A DNA stretch of 64,000 nucleotides from Nemania diffusa (taxonomy: Eukaryota; Ascomycota; Sordariomycetes; Xylariales; Xylariaceae): NCBI GenBank assembly GCA_038501195.1, contig JBBPUQ010000011.1:372001-436000 (forward strand), written 5' to 3'. Both the position numbers and the translations under genes were made by a program. Under the pieces are notes generated by a model. That model searched no databases and was not told where the DNA came from. It saw nothing but the letters and a program-made list of their open reading frames with translations. Position 1 is the first letter of the stretch. Each line of letters starts with the position of its first letter. Below are positions 35,541-48,087 of this stretch, piece after piece.

Positions 35541-38125
35541 GCCTCCTAGCAGCAGTAGCGGCGGCGGCGATGGCCACAGCGATAACTACAGCAGTGACAA
35601 CACGAACCGGTCGGATCTCGCGTGCTCGCTATTGTTAGCTGCCGCATTCGCCGGTCGATGCAATTCCGCCTTGCGCTGGGGTCGTAAACGGCATCGGTCC
35701 GAACGGCTCATTCGTTAGGTGGTGGGAGTCGCGAGACGGCGTGTCGTGGCCGATTGCGCAATCGCGGGCATTGGGTATTGGCTATGGGATGTTGGGTAGT
35801 GGGTGGGACAGAGGAGGTCGCCCCTGGATCGTCGACTTGTCAAATCGTCAAAAAAATGAGAGTGGGAATGGGGAATGGCAGCCGGCACGAAGACAACCGA
35901 TCGGCGAGAGAGAGCAAGTCCCTTACACTACCTAACGCAGCTACTGTAGAATCATAAACTACGCATACTAGTACTTAGTTAGGGCTGCTTACAGTAGGTA
36001 GGTACAGCCCACTACCCACGACTAGTCGATTTAGTGTTCGGCGACTGGGCGGTTGAGTGGATGAGTGGATACCTAACCTACTCTGTATGGCAGCTGCGTA
36101 CATATACATGTATATCTGAGCTACAGCCCACAGCAAGTAGAAGTACAAGAACGCGTATCTGCGGCTACGGCGGTAAAACAAGTATTATATACCTGCAAGA
36201 CGTGCAGAAACGTTTATTAATCCTGGGCAGAACCTGGAACTAGCATGGTCGGTTACATCATGCAAGCCGATGTACGCAGTACAACCTGATATAAATAAAA
36301 TACATATCTCGGGTTTATAATCACCTCTACTACCTCTTTGCTTGCATCGTCAATTCGAGAGATAAAAATCACAAGTATAAGGATAATCCGCAACCGGCTA
36401 AAGGACCTACGTATACATATGGTTCAAAGGCACGTGGATCGTCCTCATCCGGGTATATGGAGGAACAGAGGAGCGACTCGGGATTTTCATGCCTCTGCCC
36501 TACCCATCCATCTGCAACAGATCTACTTGCCTAGATTGCTTCGGAGCGATTCCGATACAAATGGGAAAAGGGGTAGGAATGTCGGAGCGGTGTAGAAAGT
36601 GGCTCGTCAGTCTGGTCGAATTGTCGTCGAGCATGCTCAATGACCACATATAAGCCCGTTATCACGTCATGAATGACAGATTGCGAGTCTCGCGCCTTTT
36701 GTCCCCAATATGTCGTCATAAGGGAAGCAGCATTGGCATTGTCTTATAATGCTGCACGAGGGTGTTGGCAAGACATTCTGGCCTCTTCTAAACAAACACC
36801 ATCAGAAACTGGCCCCCAGTGAAGAAGCGGACACGATGCTGAGAGGCATAATGAGAAAGGAAAATAGAGTTGCCTTGGTGAAGGATGAGGAAAGTGATAA
36901 TTGAGTACAAGGAGTATAAAAGTAATTAGCCAATCAGAATATAAATCTATAGTGGACCGGCTTAGCTGCAAGTCAACCGGCTTGGCATTTGATAGGTGGG
37001 GCATAAATCCGACCGAGCCGGCCGAGCCGACCGAGATCCGGTTTTTTTTTTTATTGCTAAGCACGTGCCAGTCGCAGATGAAGATATTCAAAGCACCTCA
37101 AAGCTCTATTTGATAGATAAATATCTATACTTTCTAGAAATATTGTAAATTTGGAACTGTCAATGTTTTTAAGCAAGCATAAATATAGGTATCTGTAAGA
37201 TTTCGAAAATGACTCTCTATCTAGTAGTGTGGCGGGATTCATCGGCTGTACCCAGTAAGCCTACTTACTAACAAATTCTGAATATGCTCCCCATGGGGTA
37301 GCATCGCATGAAGCACTCTTAGTGCCATTGGGACCTCATCGTAAGTTCAGTCTCTATTACGTATCGGATCCACATTACTATAGGCGCCGTACCCGAGATC
37401 CATTCATTTTAGGTAAGTAGGTGGTGATACATACTGCGTGCTCAGGTAAGAGAAGTTAACTCCAACAATATGCTGTCACCCGTCTCAGATGATCGATCTC
37501 ATACCCCTTGCATGTAATCCAACATGGCGGAATTTATATACCATGGGATGATTGATTTTCGGTACCGAAGGCCGGTATTCTATGCTATATTTGGTCACTA
37601 TATGCCTAGGATAACTATGGCGTGGCGGAGAGCGATTGTGAGCTACCCGAGTAAGAGATGCAGTAGATTCTATTCCAAGGCAATGTGTCCCTTATGCTGC
37701 TCTTCATTATAGCTGCAGTCACTATCAATTTTTAAGTTAAAAATGCCTTCACCATGGCCTGTCTCATATGAAGACAGTGGAAAAAGCTGTAAATGCTCAT
37801 TTGTTGAGGTCATAAAAGATCGCCTGAGAGAAATAACTCAGCGTAATTTGACATTAACATGTATAACATAAGCCCTTTCACAACCTCGCGAGGATCTGCT
37901 GGTCTACGTGTATTGTCGTATATGACTCTCTAAAACCATGTTCATATTTCAAGAACCCCCAGTTTCATGACCTGCTTTTTAGCTTAATCGGAGCAATATA
38001 CAAGCCTGCCCCTTTCCTTAACGCAGGTTATCACCTCAGACGAGAAAACTTAAGCTTCATACGTCCTTCACTCACGATAATCCAGCACCTCGATCTCACC
38101 TTCCTATAACCTCTACTCATGGCAC
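35541..38125. other. Intergenic, no gene recognised
   Basis: 2.6 kb. 35.54-35.93 kb is GC-rich and carries the promoter of the regulator; open frames there are composition artefacts. The rest (36-38 kb) has only short overlapping ORFs with no domain and a poly-T run near 37042. Confidence 0.5.
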
Positions 38126-39489
38126 TCAAACTCCCAAGATATCTCCCGTCATACAAGTCCTCCCCTCCTTCGTAACGAGCACATCCCATCTTAAGCCCTC
38201 GCCTTCTACCTCCTCCTCCGCCCCTCCAGCTGAGATCTCATAAGTCTCGCCAGCATAAATCGGGGCCACAGCCCGATACACAATATCCCGGACCCTGCGT
38301 CCCTCACCAGCACAATGATCCCGCCAGTAATCGAGCATGTTGATCAAATTCAGTGGTCCGTGTACCACACACGCCGGATGTCCTTCCACAGAGGCGCTCC
38401 ACGTGGGGTCGTAATGGATTTTGTGGCCGTTGAATGTCAGTGCTGAGAATCGGAATAGACCCGTGGGAGACCAGCGGAGGTGGCGGTTTGGGTGGCCTGC
38501 GATCAATTGTCAATTCTTGTTCTCCGGCAAAGTGAGTTTGATTTTTATATATATTGTATTCATCTATTCAGATGAGATAGAGGGGTGAACCAAATTTCAT
38601 AGTGAGGAGAGTCATTTAAACTGTGAGAATTCTCACCTCCGGCTTGCAACACATCCTCCACAGTCGACGGGCCCCTAATAACAGCCTCACGCAGCACTTT
38701 CTCGGCCGCTGGCGACGCGCTCGTGGCTTCGGGGCGAAAGATCCAGGACCTATTCTCACAATCCATAATCAGCACGAACTATCACAGCATCCCATCTCGT
38801 CATTGCCCCCTATTCCCACTCCTCAAACCACCTTACTCACCCATCAAACCAGAAAAAACTCACTCACTCACTCACCTCTCATCAACAAGCGCCAACCCCC
38901 CCGGCCCCCAAAAATCCTTCTCAACCTCAACAAGCACCATCTCCCCCCCATCCCTCCCCCTCTTCGGCGTGGCCCTAACCAACCTCGTCCTCTCCTCCAC
39001 CTCATCCCCCACCCTAAGCGCCGCCTCTCCCTCTCCCACCCACCTCATGCGCCCCCCCGCCCACATCCGCCTCGTGAACGGCGCGGGCGCGTTAAACGTG
39101 CCATCGCTCCCGTCAGCGCCGAGCGCCGCCTCCGTCCCCGCGGGCGTGAAGTACACGAGGTGGTACCCCGGGGGTACGGTAGTCCCGGTGCGCGGCGCGT
39201 GCGTGGAGATGTCCAGGCCGGGATGGAGCTCGGGCCGTCCGAGGGTGAGGGAGAGTTTGCGGAGCTGGTTGCCGTCTAGGACTTGGGTTTCTGTGCGCGT
39301 TGCGTCTTTGAAGTGGGAGAGGAGGCTGGATGCTGCGGCTGCTGCTGATGGGGCGGTGGTGGAGTGGTGGCGTTTGGAGAGGCATGTTAGCGGCGGGGTG
39401 GTGGCGGGGAAGTACGGAGGGAGATGAAAATGGTTGCGACGGTATGCTGTGCGAGCCTGCCGCAGAGTCGAAGATAGGGAACGCGACAT
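38126..39489 (-). CDS. Mitochondrial MaoC-type hydratase (HTD2 / mesaconyl-C4-CoA hydratase-like)
   Basis: Three exons (39489-38876, 38749-38637, 38496-38126) give 365 residues. It has an N-terminal half hot-dog resembling the FAS1-like dehydratase domain and a C-terminal half with the hydratase signature SALTFNGHKIHYD at about 260-272, where the His/Asp pair acts on the acyl-thioester. Family members dehydrate 3-hydroxyacyl thioesters in mitochondrial fatty-acid synthesis (yeast Htd2) or hydrate C5 dicarboxyl-CoAs. The N-terminus (MSRSLSSTLRQARTAYRRNH) is rich in Arg and Ser without acidic residues, a good mitochondrial presequence. Exon 2 begins the segment RSWIFRPEATS, typical of the linker in fungal homologues. 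Exact substrate cannot be settled by eye. Very high GC in exon 1 creates long false ORFs on the other strand. Confidence 0.85.
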
Positions 39490-40604
39490 GTTGGATTAAT
39501 TAGTTGATCATTGATCTCTAGGTATGTTGTATGTATATGCTAGAATATCCTCATGTAGACGAGCTAGGTAGCGTAGAGGTTCAAGTGAGAAGGCCCTTGT
39601 GCACCATACTCTCGAAAAAGCATCAAGTCGTCAATTAAGCAGCCATAACGGTCAATACTGTATCACCGTGGTTATTTTGAGTATTATATAATATTATAAT
39701 ATCATGAAACCAAAAATGATGTAGGAGTAGGATACAGCTTGGGTTTGACCTCGGATCTCAACCCCACATTCAACTACCATACCATGACGGCGAGGCGGTG
39801 GGGTCTGCCCTCCCTCCCTATCGGCCGGATATAACCACTATTGCAGGATGTATGCAACTTTTCACAGTCTCAACACCACTCTCTCTCTTCTATATTAACC
39901 AAGAAAAAGAAAAGAAAAAATCCCAGACAAACTTCGTTCCTCTGCGGTTTTCTTTTGGTACAAGTAGCAGGGTGGAAGATCTATGTATGCAGATTAGCAG
40001 ATCCGGACAACTCTCAGACCAACACTCGATAGATATGTAAGTGAGGGGGAGATCACGATCAAGTGGCTTAATCGATATAGGCTTGAAAAATTCAAACTAT
40101 CGCCAACATATGGGCTTCAGTCCTTCGTTCTGTCCTACATCGAATAGATCTTCATCCAAACCCCTTACTGTAACCTGCGGCAACTTAGGCAACGCAATAC
40201 TACAATAAGCGCCATCCTACTCAAAGAATGCACCAACAAAACGCGAGCATATGCTGAGCGTCTCAGATGAACAAGGCATTCTATCAAGACTAGGGAATGT
40301 CTCTACCCAGGTTGTTCCCCGACTCAACGGCACAGACTCCACACACGATAGGCGCAAACACATGATTACAGGCTTCAATGAAGTATACTATATATCATAT
40401 AGCTCATTACCAGCATATCATGACTCATTTACAGCAGACGCCGACAGAAACAACAATCTGGCATCTCGAATCCAAACCACCACCACATAGTCTGTAATTG
40501 TACTCCGCGCCTCCCCCTACCTAGGTCCCACCTGCACCCCTCTCTTACCCAGAAAAGACAAAACCATAGGTATGCCGCACAATTACCCCGTGCGCACCGT
40601 TGAG
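39490..40604. other. Intergenic, no gene recognised
   Basis: 1.1 kb holding the 5' flank of the hydratase gene and the 3' flank of the alcohol oxidase gene. ORFs at 39798-40040 and 40251-40490 have no domain. An AT-rich patch attatataatattataatat lies at about 39683. Confidence 0.5.
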
Positions 40605-43237
40605 TTACAGGCGGTACGAGAGCTTGATCTCGCCGGGGGCCTCGTAGTTGGGAACTTTCATGTCTAGCGCGGCGCCGGAGTAGCCGAGGTCTTCGGCGAC
40701 GAGCATAGCGCACTTCTCGCCGATGAGGAGCGCGGTTGAGTACCTGTACATGATATGTTAGTAAGTACATACATGATATGTGGCTAGGTTGGACGGGTAG
40801 AAGATGGAATTGAGAATTTACTTACGTGTTACACCCAACGTTGTCAGGGCAGATACTGAGATCAGCAACCTTAAGCCCTTTGACACCGTGGACATTCAGG
40901 CGCTCGTCGAGCACACCATGCTTAACGATGCTGTTGCCCTCCTTAGGAGCCATTGAGCAAGTCTAAATCAAATGTTAGTTTCCTGGGTTCAATAAAACGA
41001 AAATGCCAGGTAAAGTACTTACGCCGAGACAGTGCCATGTACTCTCAACATGTCGCTTAACCCATTCCTCGACGGCTTTAATATCCTCAGGGCCATACTT
41101 CAGCTCCTCTCTGATACTAGCCTTGTTGCTGTTCAGGATATTGGCCTCAGCCGTCCTGTCCGGTGCGGGGTTGAAGACGCTCCAGCTACCGTGCTGCAGA
41201 CCTGCGCTCAGGTTTCCATTGAGCGCGTAGCGCTTCGTCGTCTCTAGATCCATGTCGTTGGCGCGCGCAGGAGAGTCGTAGTTGAAGAACGGGTGCATTG
41301 CCTGCACCTCGCCGGCATAGGCGTCCATGCGGCGGGCCGTCTCTCGCGACTTGATGTATCCCCAGACCATCGGGGCCATGTCTCTCTCGTCATTCATGAA
41401 CCCGGTGTCGAAATCAGGCGTGTCATATGGATCCGCCGAATTGATATGCGTGAAACCGCGAGAAAATGGGTATTCCAAGAAGTGGAACATTGTGAAGAAA
41501 TTTCCAGGGGGCCTATGAGATTACGAACAGGAGGGTTAGATCAGAATGTTGTCGCAGGATAAAGGGGACTTACATGAGCATGTGGTCGCCAAACCAGCCA
41601 GCAATCACGGAATAATGCATGACAGGTTTGTCAGGCTTGTCTTTAAAGTATGACTTCCAACCCTCGGTGAAATGGGGTGTTGGCCAGGACGCAATCTGTT
41701 TCAACTCGGACTCGGTTGGTCGAATTTTGACGCCAGCGTCAATGCCATTGGTGGCCAGTGGTCCTGTCCCTTTCAATTCCCACTGGTCGAAAACCTCTGT
41801 TACCACGGTTAGCACATATCCCCTACCCGATAAAAATATGCTTACTCTTTTGTACTTCTGGGACGCCTCTGACAAAGTCATCGAAGCTTTCCGTCTCTGG
41901 CGTGGCGCGATAGACTGAGAAGGTAAGATAATGATCTTGGAAGTTAAGACCAACACCAGGAAGGTCGACGATAGGCTCAACGCCCGCCTTCCTCAACTTT
42001 GCGGGGTCACCTGTAATAGTATTAACGCGAATGCCACCTAGGCTGAGCACGTTTCATCTTACCAATGCCAGATCGCTGAAGAATTAGAGGCGATGACAGA
42101 GTACCTCCAGAAACAACAATTTGCTTGCGAGCCCTGAAGATCCTGGGCTTCGATTGGCCCGGATGAAGCGGCTTGGTAGGACTAGGGATCAAATTAGCTT
42201 ATAGAAATCTAAAAAGAGATCTCTTGAAATTGGGCGTGACTTACACAGTTTGTACAGCCACAGCACGACCATTCTCAATTATGACCTTGTCCACCTTAGT
42301 ATTACAAGCGAGGTATAAGTTGTTGTGAACAGCCCGGGTGGAATGCACGTAGGCATGAGCGCTATCGCTACGACGGCCGGTCTATGAAAAAGGTTAATAA
42401 CACTGTATATCGGGACCCCTTGGTAAATATTTCATACGTCGCGGTTAATCCATTTCAGCCAGTGCTCGGCGCCATGACCTGTGCTCAAATCTTCTAGGTC
42501 ATCAACAAATGGAATATCTTGCGACTCGGCAGCACGCAAAAAATCGTCCTTGATGGGATATGTACTAAATAGGTCAGTTGGCTCATCTTGGGTAGAATTT
42601 TTCAAATTTTTCTTACTGATTTCCAAAAGATACTTTAATCGGCCCTTCAAACCCGTGGATGTCCCTGCTTCGGTCAGCTACGTATCTATGAGCCAAGGAT
42701 GACTCGTACATACTTGTTGTGGCAGGCTCTTTGGTATGTCTCATGCTTCTTCATGAGGGGAAGAAGTTCCTTGGTTGTCCATCCCTTAGCTTGGAAATCA
42801 TCGTAATCCGAAGCCGAAGCCCGAGTGTACATCTAAATAATAAAGTTAGCTAGCTGCATGAACATGATAGACATGTAACGCTTACCAAAAAGTTAATTGA
42901 GGACCCGCCTCCGAGAATGTGGGCGCACGGTACAACGGCCTTTCTACCAGCAAGCCATTTGGACGGACGAGACTCGTAAAATGAAGCTGTCTTCGAGTCT
43001 ATCTTCATATTCCGGGGGTAAACACCCGGCCGGAAAACCCATGGATTATTCAGGTTGCTCTCTCCGGCCTCAATAAGCAGGACCTTCAGGTTATGGTCCA
43101 AGTTGGCGAGTCTGCATGGCTCAGTACACCGATATGAATGCGGATGATAGGTTGATGACGTACCGGCCCGCAACAACACACCCACAACTCCCACCGCCAC
43201 ATACGATAATATCGAACTCCTCCGGTAACGGACTCAT
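40605..43237 (-). CDS. aox: Alcohol (methanol) oxidase, GMC family
   Basis: FAD enzyme that oxidises short primary alcohols, chiefly methanol, to aldehyde and H2O2 (EC 1.1.3.13), normally in peroxisomes. The start MSPLPEEFDIIVCGGGSCG (ATG at 43237) contains the ADP-binding glycines. The protein then follows yeast AOX block by block: LANLDHNLKVLLIEAGE, NPWVFRPGVYPRNMK, ILGGGSSINF, MYTRASASDYDDFQ, GAEHWLKWINRD, LPGVGLNFQDHY, DKPVMHYSVIAGWFGDH, FMNDERDMAPMVWGY. The active-site His is in ESTWHCLG and the C-terminal FAD segment is CPDNVGCNTYSTALLIGEK. Many short introns break it; all exons I followed keep frame with no stop, so it appears intact at about 660 residues. The C-terminus ends SYRL, not a standard peroxisomal SKL-type signal. 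Regulation was not seen. Confidence 0.92.
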
Positions 43238-46200
43238 GTTGTGGTTTGATTCCTTCTGCTCTGGTTTGAGTGAGCACCACAGGGAGATATCGTAGGAAAC
43301 TTCGAGAACTTCGAGGGGAAGGAAGATTTACTTATGTTCCACCGAGATCCGGTTTCTCTGTAACAAATATCCAAGCGAGAGGGGAAGATAGCCGAGCTGC
43401 AGTTGTTGTGAGCACACCTCCACTTGGGATTCCAGTATCAAGCCGCCAATGAAGATCTAATTCATACCCATGAGCGTGAACGAGGCCAATTGGCATCAGA
43501 TAAGTTGTACAGACCCCTCTTTAAATAGATAATGCCTGTCTACACTCGGTATCATATGATGCTTCAGATGCAACCTCGCACCACATCCCCTCCTCTAAGA
43601 TAGCCGGTATTCTGTGCGGCTAGTCCGGGATCCCCAAATGAAGTTTGGCTTCTTGACTAGAGACCCATACTGCCATAGGAACCTAAGGCGTAATTGGTGG
43701 AGGGCGGTCATCTAGACTGATCCGAAGGAATGCCGTGTCGTAATAGACGCTGAGCAGCAGTGACTAATAAGAAGTCTGCGCCTACTCCTGGGCATAGTCG
43801 ACCGTCTGGGTTGGCTATCCTAGGCGTGACTTTGTGTATCGTTACGGTTGCGTAGAGGACAGGGAGTAGCTATCTCGGTGAGGCTCGGGATGTTGCCCAG
43901 CCTTAGCATGTCTCATCCCTGTTGTCTAGCTTATTTGGGACGCAACATGACGCCTGGTGGGTAAAGGATTGGCTGCCGTCATGCAACATTGGACACGGTC
44001 AAGTACCCACCCCCAGGACCCAGCATTAGTGGAATGCGGGGGTGGAGACGAGGATGAAGTCGAACCGGCGAGAACCTGGCTACATGTCCTTGTCTTCCCC
44101 GCAAACTAGTAAATAAGCGTCTTTCTATCTAGTTAGTCAAGTGAGCTAGCTGGACGGGCACTTCGTGTCTTTCTGTTCCGTAAAACAGATGACATTGAAG
44201 CCGTATACCGAAGCTTTGTATTGGCCTAGATAAGGTAGCTATAGCTGTCTTGAATATAGCAGGTCGTGGCAACGGTCGTTGGCGAGGGTCACATCACATT
44301 GTGTACCCCAATTCCCCCATGAAGTCATTCCTGCAGTCAGAGACAGATACGGTCCCGAGTAAGCACAGCGTACTGCCAATGAGTAGTGCACAAGAGCCGA
44401 GTTGACGGCGGTCGACGGCGGTTCCTGTGTGGCGCAGGGACGGTTCGCGCTGGCCCAACTCTCGCAGAGCTGTGATTGACGAGATGGTGTGCACCCCCAA
44501 TTTGCCGGAGGAGGCGGGCATATACTGACATCTCTCGTACATCTCGGCATAGATCACAGCCTCATGATTCGCCGGCTTCAGTCTCGAAAACGAGGGGCAG
44601 TTGGACTAGTGACGTTGGCGTTGCAGTGCTTGATTACATGTTCAACCTGATCTGAACTGATCCCGGTCCAGTCAGCTTCGAGGACGGTGCCCGAGTCATG
44701 GTCCTCGCGCCCCAGATCAATGCACTACGCCGCCTGCTCCCAGGTAACCGTTAGAGGGCTGGGTTAGAGGTGTCCTCGTAGGGTTTCAGCTCCACTGCCG
44801 GCTGTCTTCTCTTGAAAAGTTTGATTTTGACCCGGCGAAGTTGGTTCCAAGCACAGCGATGGTTACGAGGATGGCCCTGCAGATCGCTCTCCTCATGCTC
44901 CTGTACTCCCTCGCGTGACGTACACGTTACTGAGCTAGAGCGAGCTCTGGTCCCAATAGCGGCTTGGAAGGACAGCGGAGAGCAGCCAACTAATGCAACA
45001 GCATACGTATCCGTGGATATCGGGTTGTTGGATCCTGTCATGGAGGAACTTGCATATGCTGGGATGCTTGTGGACGTGCCTAAAGAACATGCAGACGTCT
45101 GATGTCCACCTTTCTCCATAAGGCACGAAGTTGGAGTGACAGGACAGTCGACCCCGGTAGATTACCGACTCTATAGAATACCTGGGTAGGAAGGATGCAA
45201 CGGCACCTTGGAGTGTTCGGTTCGAGTGAACCCCCACTACTCTTCAGCCACAGAGGACTATATAAATACTGAAGCGCCACAGCAGATAAAGGTATCGATA
45301 TAGGTACACACACTCAGGCCTCATCTACAACGCCCCGTTATCGTTAAAGTTGTTAGGTGACTGAGTTAGGGGAGTATCTGCTGTGCTTACACTACATCTA
45401 CCGTAGTTATAGGGGGTTGGTGGCTTGTGTCCTCGCTAGTAGTGTGGGACCAAAGACTTTCCCTCCTGTAATTGGGCTTACTTTACCTAGTCTGCTCTAG
45501 AAACTTTGTGGTGGGTGCGGGTTGGTGCGGATCTCCCTACCCCGATCAGAACTAGATGGGCAAATCCTACCGGACAGAGCAGGCCTATACTGTACTGAAC
45601 CTCTTACATACGTGGTGATTAGCCCCCTGTAGCACCCTGTAGCACCCTATAATACCCGGAGAAAATAAAAAAAGTGTTTTATCCCTTTGGGTGCTGTTTC
45701 GGCACCGTGACTTAAAAGCTGCATAGTGGGGTCGATCTCAAGGATGCATATACCCAATAAGAGTATAAATAATGCTCGGATAATAGTTTTATTGGGTGTA
45801 AGCTCATCTAGATTGGCCCCGCTATTCCACTTTTAAAGTCACGGTGCCGAAACAGCACCCAAAGGGATAGGTAGATCGATCATCCACTCGTATAGGATTA
45901 GGGGTCTGAAGGATAGTGATAATAAAGATTGACGAACGATATGTGAGCTCTTGGACGTCTATAGACACTGTAGGTATGGCGCCTATCTGCATTAAACAGC
46001 TTGAGATCCGTAGACAGGAGGTAGATAATTTCAGGTTTCCGCTTTCACCTCTGAGTAGACAATTTCGTCTAGGCATCGTGATCACGTAGCTGAACCCCAA
46101 CATCTCCGCAATATGATCCACACAAACGGGGCGAAATCCGGCATTGATAGCCGTCTCTTGTATTATTCTAGAAATACCAGTGCCACCAATTGGGCTTGTT

Positions 46201-48087
46201 CTTTAAATTTATGAGCCAAGAAATGTTACCTCCGTTACATCAAGAGAGTACGTGTCTAATTGTACTAACTTATGAACAGCTTGCTTGCCCTAGTAACTTC
46301 ACTAACGCGAGACTAACAATATCAAGAAGTTGATCGGAGTTTAGCACGGGAAGCTGAGCTGTCGCAGCCCGCTAGCGCGGCTAACACAGCGAAGGGTTTC
46401 GTTCCACTCCACTCTATTAGCTTGACTTAAAGTCAATCTAGTGATCGAATATAGCTAGCATCGTCGGTATCGTCGGCATCGTCGCTCCTAACCTTCTGGT
46501 CTCAGACCTCATTGAAAAAGCCCACAAATGAGAGCTCGCGGTTGACTTACCAGGCGGAAGGTGAATACGTATGCCTTCGGCACCTTCTCAAAGAGAGGAT
46601 TGGGTGATCGTTGAAGAGTGTGTTTGTCGTGACCGGCGGGCTAATCTTTCCCGATGAGCAAACTACCGATTGGAGACTGGGGTTCCCATTTTACTCGTCA
46701 CGAGAGCTAGACAAAGGTAGAAGAGCTTCCCGGAATTATACGTCTTATCCAAGAATCAACCCGTTTTATCTGCTCGAATATCAGCGCTGCGTTGACCCTC
46801 GTCAATGACTAGGACCGCGAGTCTCTTGACTTACACAGCACAGCCCCTGATACCATCCAGTGAAAACTGAAAGTAGAATCATAAAAGTGCCTCAGGAAAC
46901 TGTTCTTAGCTTTGACTTCCGATACCTACAAGTTAGCAAACGGGGTTATGTATGCACACCCCATACTTTTATAGTAAGTATCAAAACTGCTAGCAAACCG
47001 CTATTCACATTAGTATTCCCGGCCGTATCTTGACACTGCGTCCTTTATGTTATTGCCAAGCTCATACTTGTTTATGGTAGTAATCAGCTAGTTGACAGAA
47101 ATAGTAGTAAGGTGGATGAAATGAATATGGAATACTACAGATGATCCAAATATAAACTCTAATTCATTCAAAAGTTGCCTCATTTTTACTCTCACTCACC
47201 TCAGCCTCTCTACCCATGCCCTCGACGATAAGTGGAGACTGATGCAGGCGCAATATCGAGGTCGTCAGTCGTCATCAGGGAGAACAATTAAACCTGAAAC
47301 TTATTCTATTACCTAAAGCCGCACAGAAGTAAACTGGGCATTTGCATTCTTCTTCTCTGGTGAAAAGGCGGACGCATGATGAGGTCGCTAAAGTCAGACA
47401 CTATCATCTATTTTAAACGCGATAAACGAGCATCATGATGGCAATTTACCATTGTTTGAAGTTTGCTTTAGATCAAGTTCACTATAAGACGCGATCTTAC
47501 CATTTGAAGTATCAAATCACTGATTGAGGAGAGGCTAAGGGAGATTGAAAAATTATATACTAACCTCTCCAATGAGACCATTACGAGATGCGAACACGCG
47601 AACTAAACAGGCCTGCATGCTGACCGCCAAGGGTCTACGCATACCCATCGCACTGCATGAGCAACGGTTTATTTACTAACATTACTCCTCACACTGTTTC
47701 CAAGAACGCGATTATCGCCAGATATGAGTCGATGATTGCAGGATCACCCACACGCATGCCCTATCCAGCTCCCTCACAGTCAGGGTCGCATTTCGACACC
47801 CTCCCGTGCACCATGTTAGGCGCAGGCCAACCACGTTCCCTAGCAGGCATTAACAAATTATTACTCACGCTGATTAAGGGCGAGCCGATGATTTGCCGCA
47901 GCGGTATTTCAACGCGCATGCTTCCAAATCATCAGTTAAGCAGCGCGCTGCATTCTCGCGCAATGAGAGATGTGCTTTGTGGCCGAGAGAGGGGGTATAA
48001 AGGATGGGGAGCTTTTTGGCCAAGATACGGTGCAAATTGCATCCCGGATAGAGCCTCATCAAGTGTGGGAGGTACCGCGTCTGAAAG
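43238..48087. other. 4.85 kb gene-poor interval
   Basis: No intact gene is recognised. It contains one complete MITE (45682-45867). ORFs at 44239-44557, 44751-45313 and 45822-46121 overlap on both strands and show no domain. The region 44.6-45.1 kb has gene-like composition and could hold a decayed gene, but nothing identifiable remains. 47657-48091 is open by chance and overlaps the start of the monooxygenase gene in another frame. A TATA-like gggtataaagg lies near 47993, about 95 nt before that gene's ATG. Confidence 0.5.
45682..45867 (-). mobile_element. 186-bp MITE, second copy, opposite orientation
   Basis: The terminal inverted repeats begin tccctttgggtgctgtttcg on both sides and extend about 57 bp. 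TA duplicates flank it (45680-45681 and 45868-45869). The reverse complement of the interior (cccaataaaactattatccg) matches the interior of the copy at 3641-3826, and both elements are exactly 186 bp. The inverted repeats here are nearly perfect, so this copy is younger or less mutated than the first. Confidence 0.88.

Noticed and set aside
35088..35718. Plus-strand ORFs of about 155 codons
   Set aside because: Antisense to the Zn2Cys6 exons and composition-driven.
38623..39427. Long plus-strand ORFs (218 and 234 codons)
   Set aside because: They are antisense shadows of the GC-rich hydratase exons, with low-complexity Pro/Ser/Arg translation and no domain.
44239..45313. Cluster of overlapping ORFs on both strands
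   Set aside because: No recognisable domain on either strand and no splice pattern giving a longer product. Kept only as possible decayed coding DNA.
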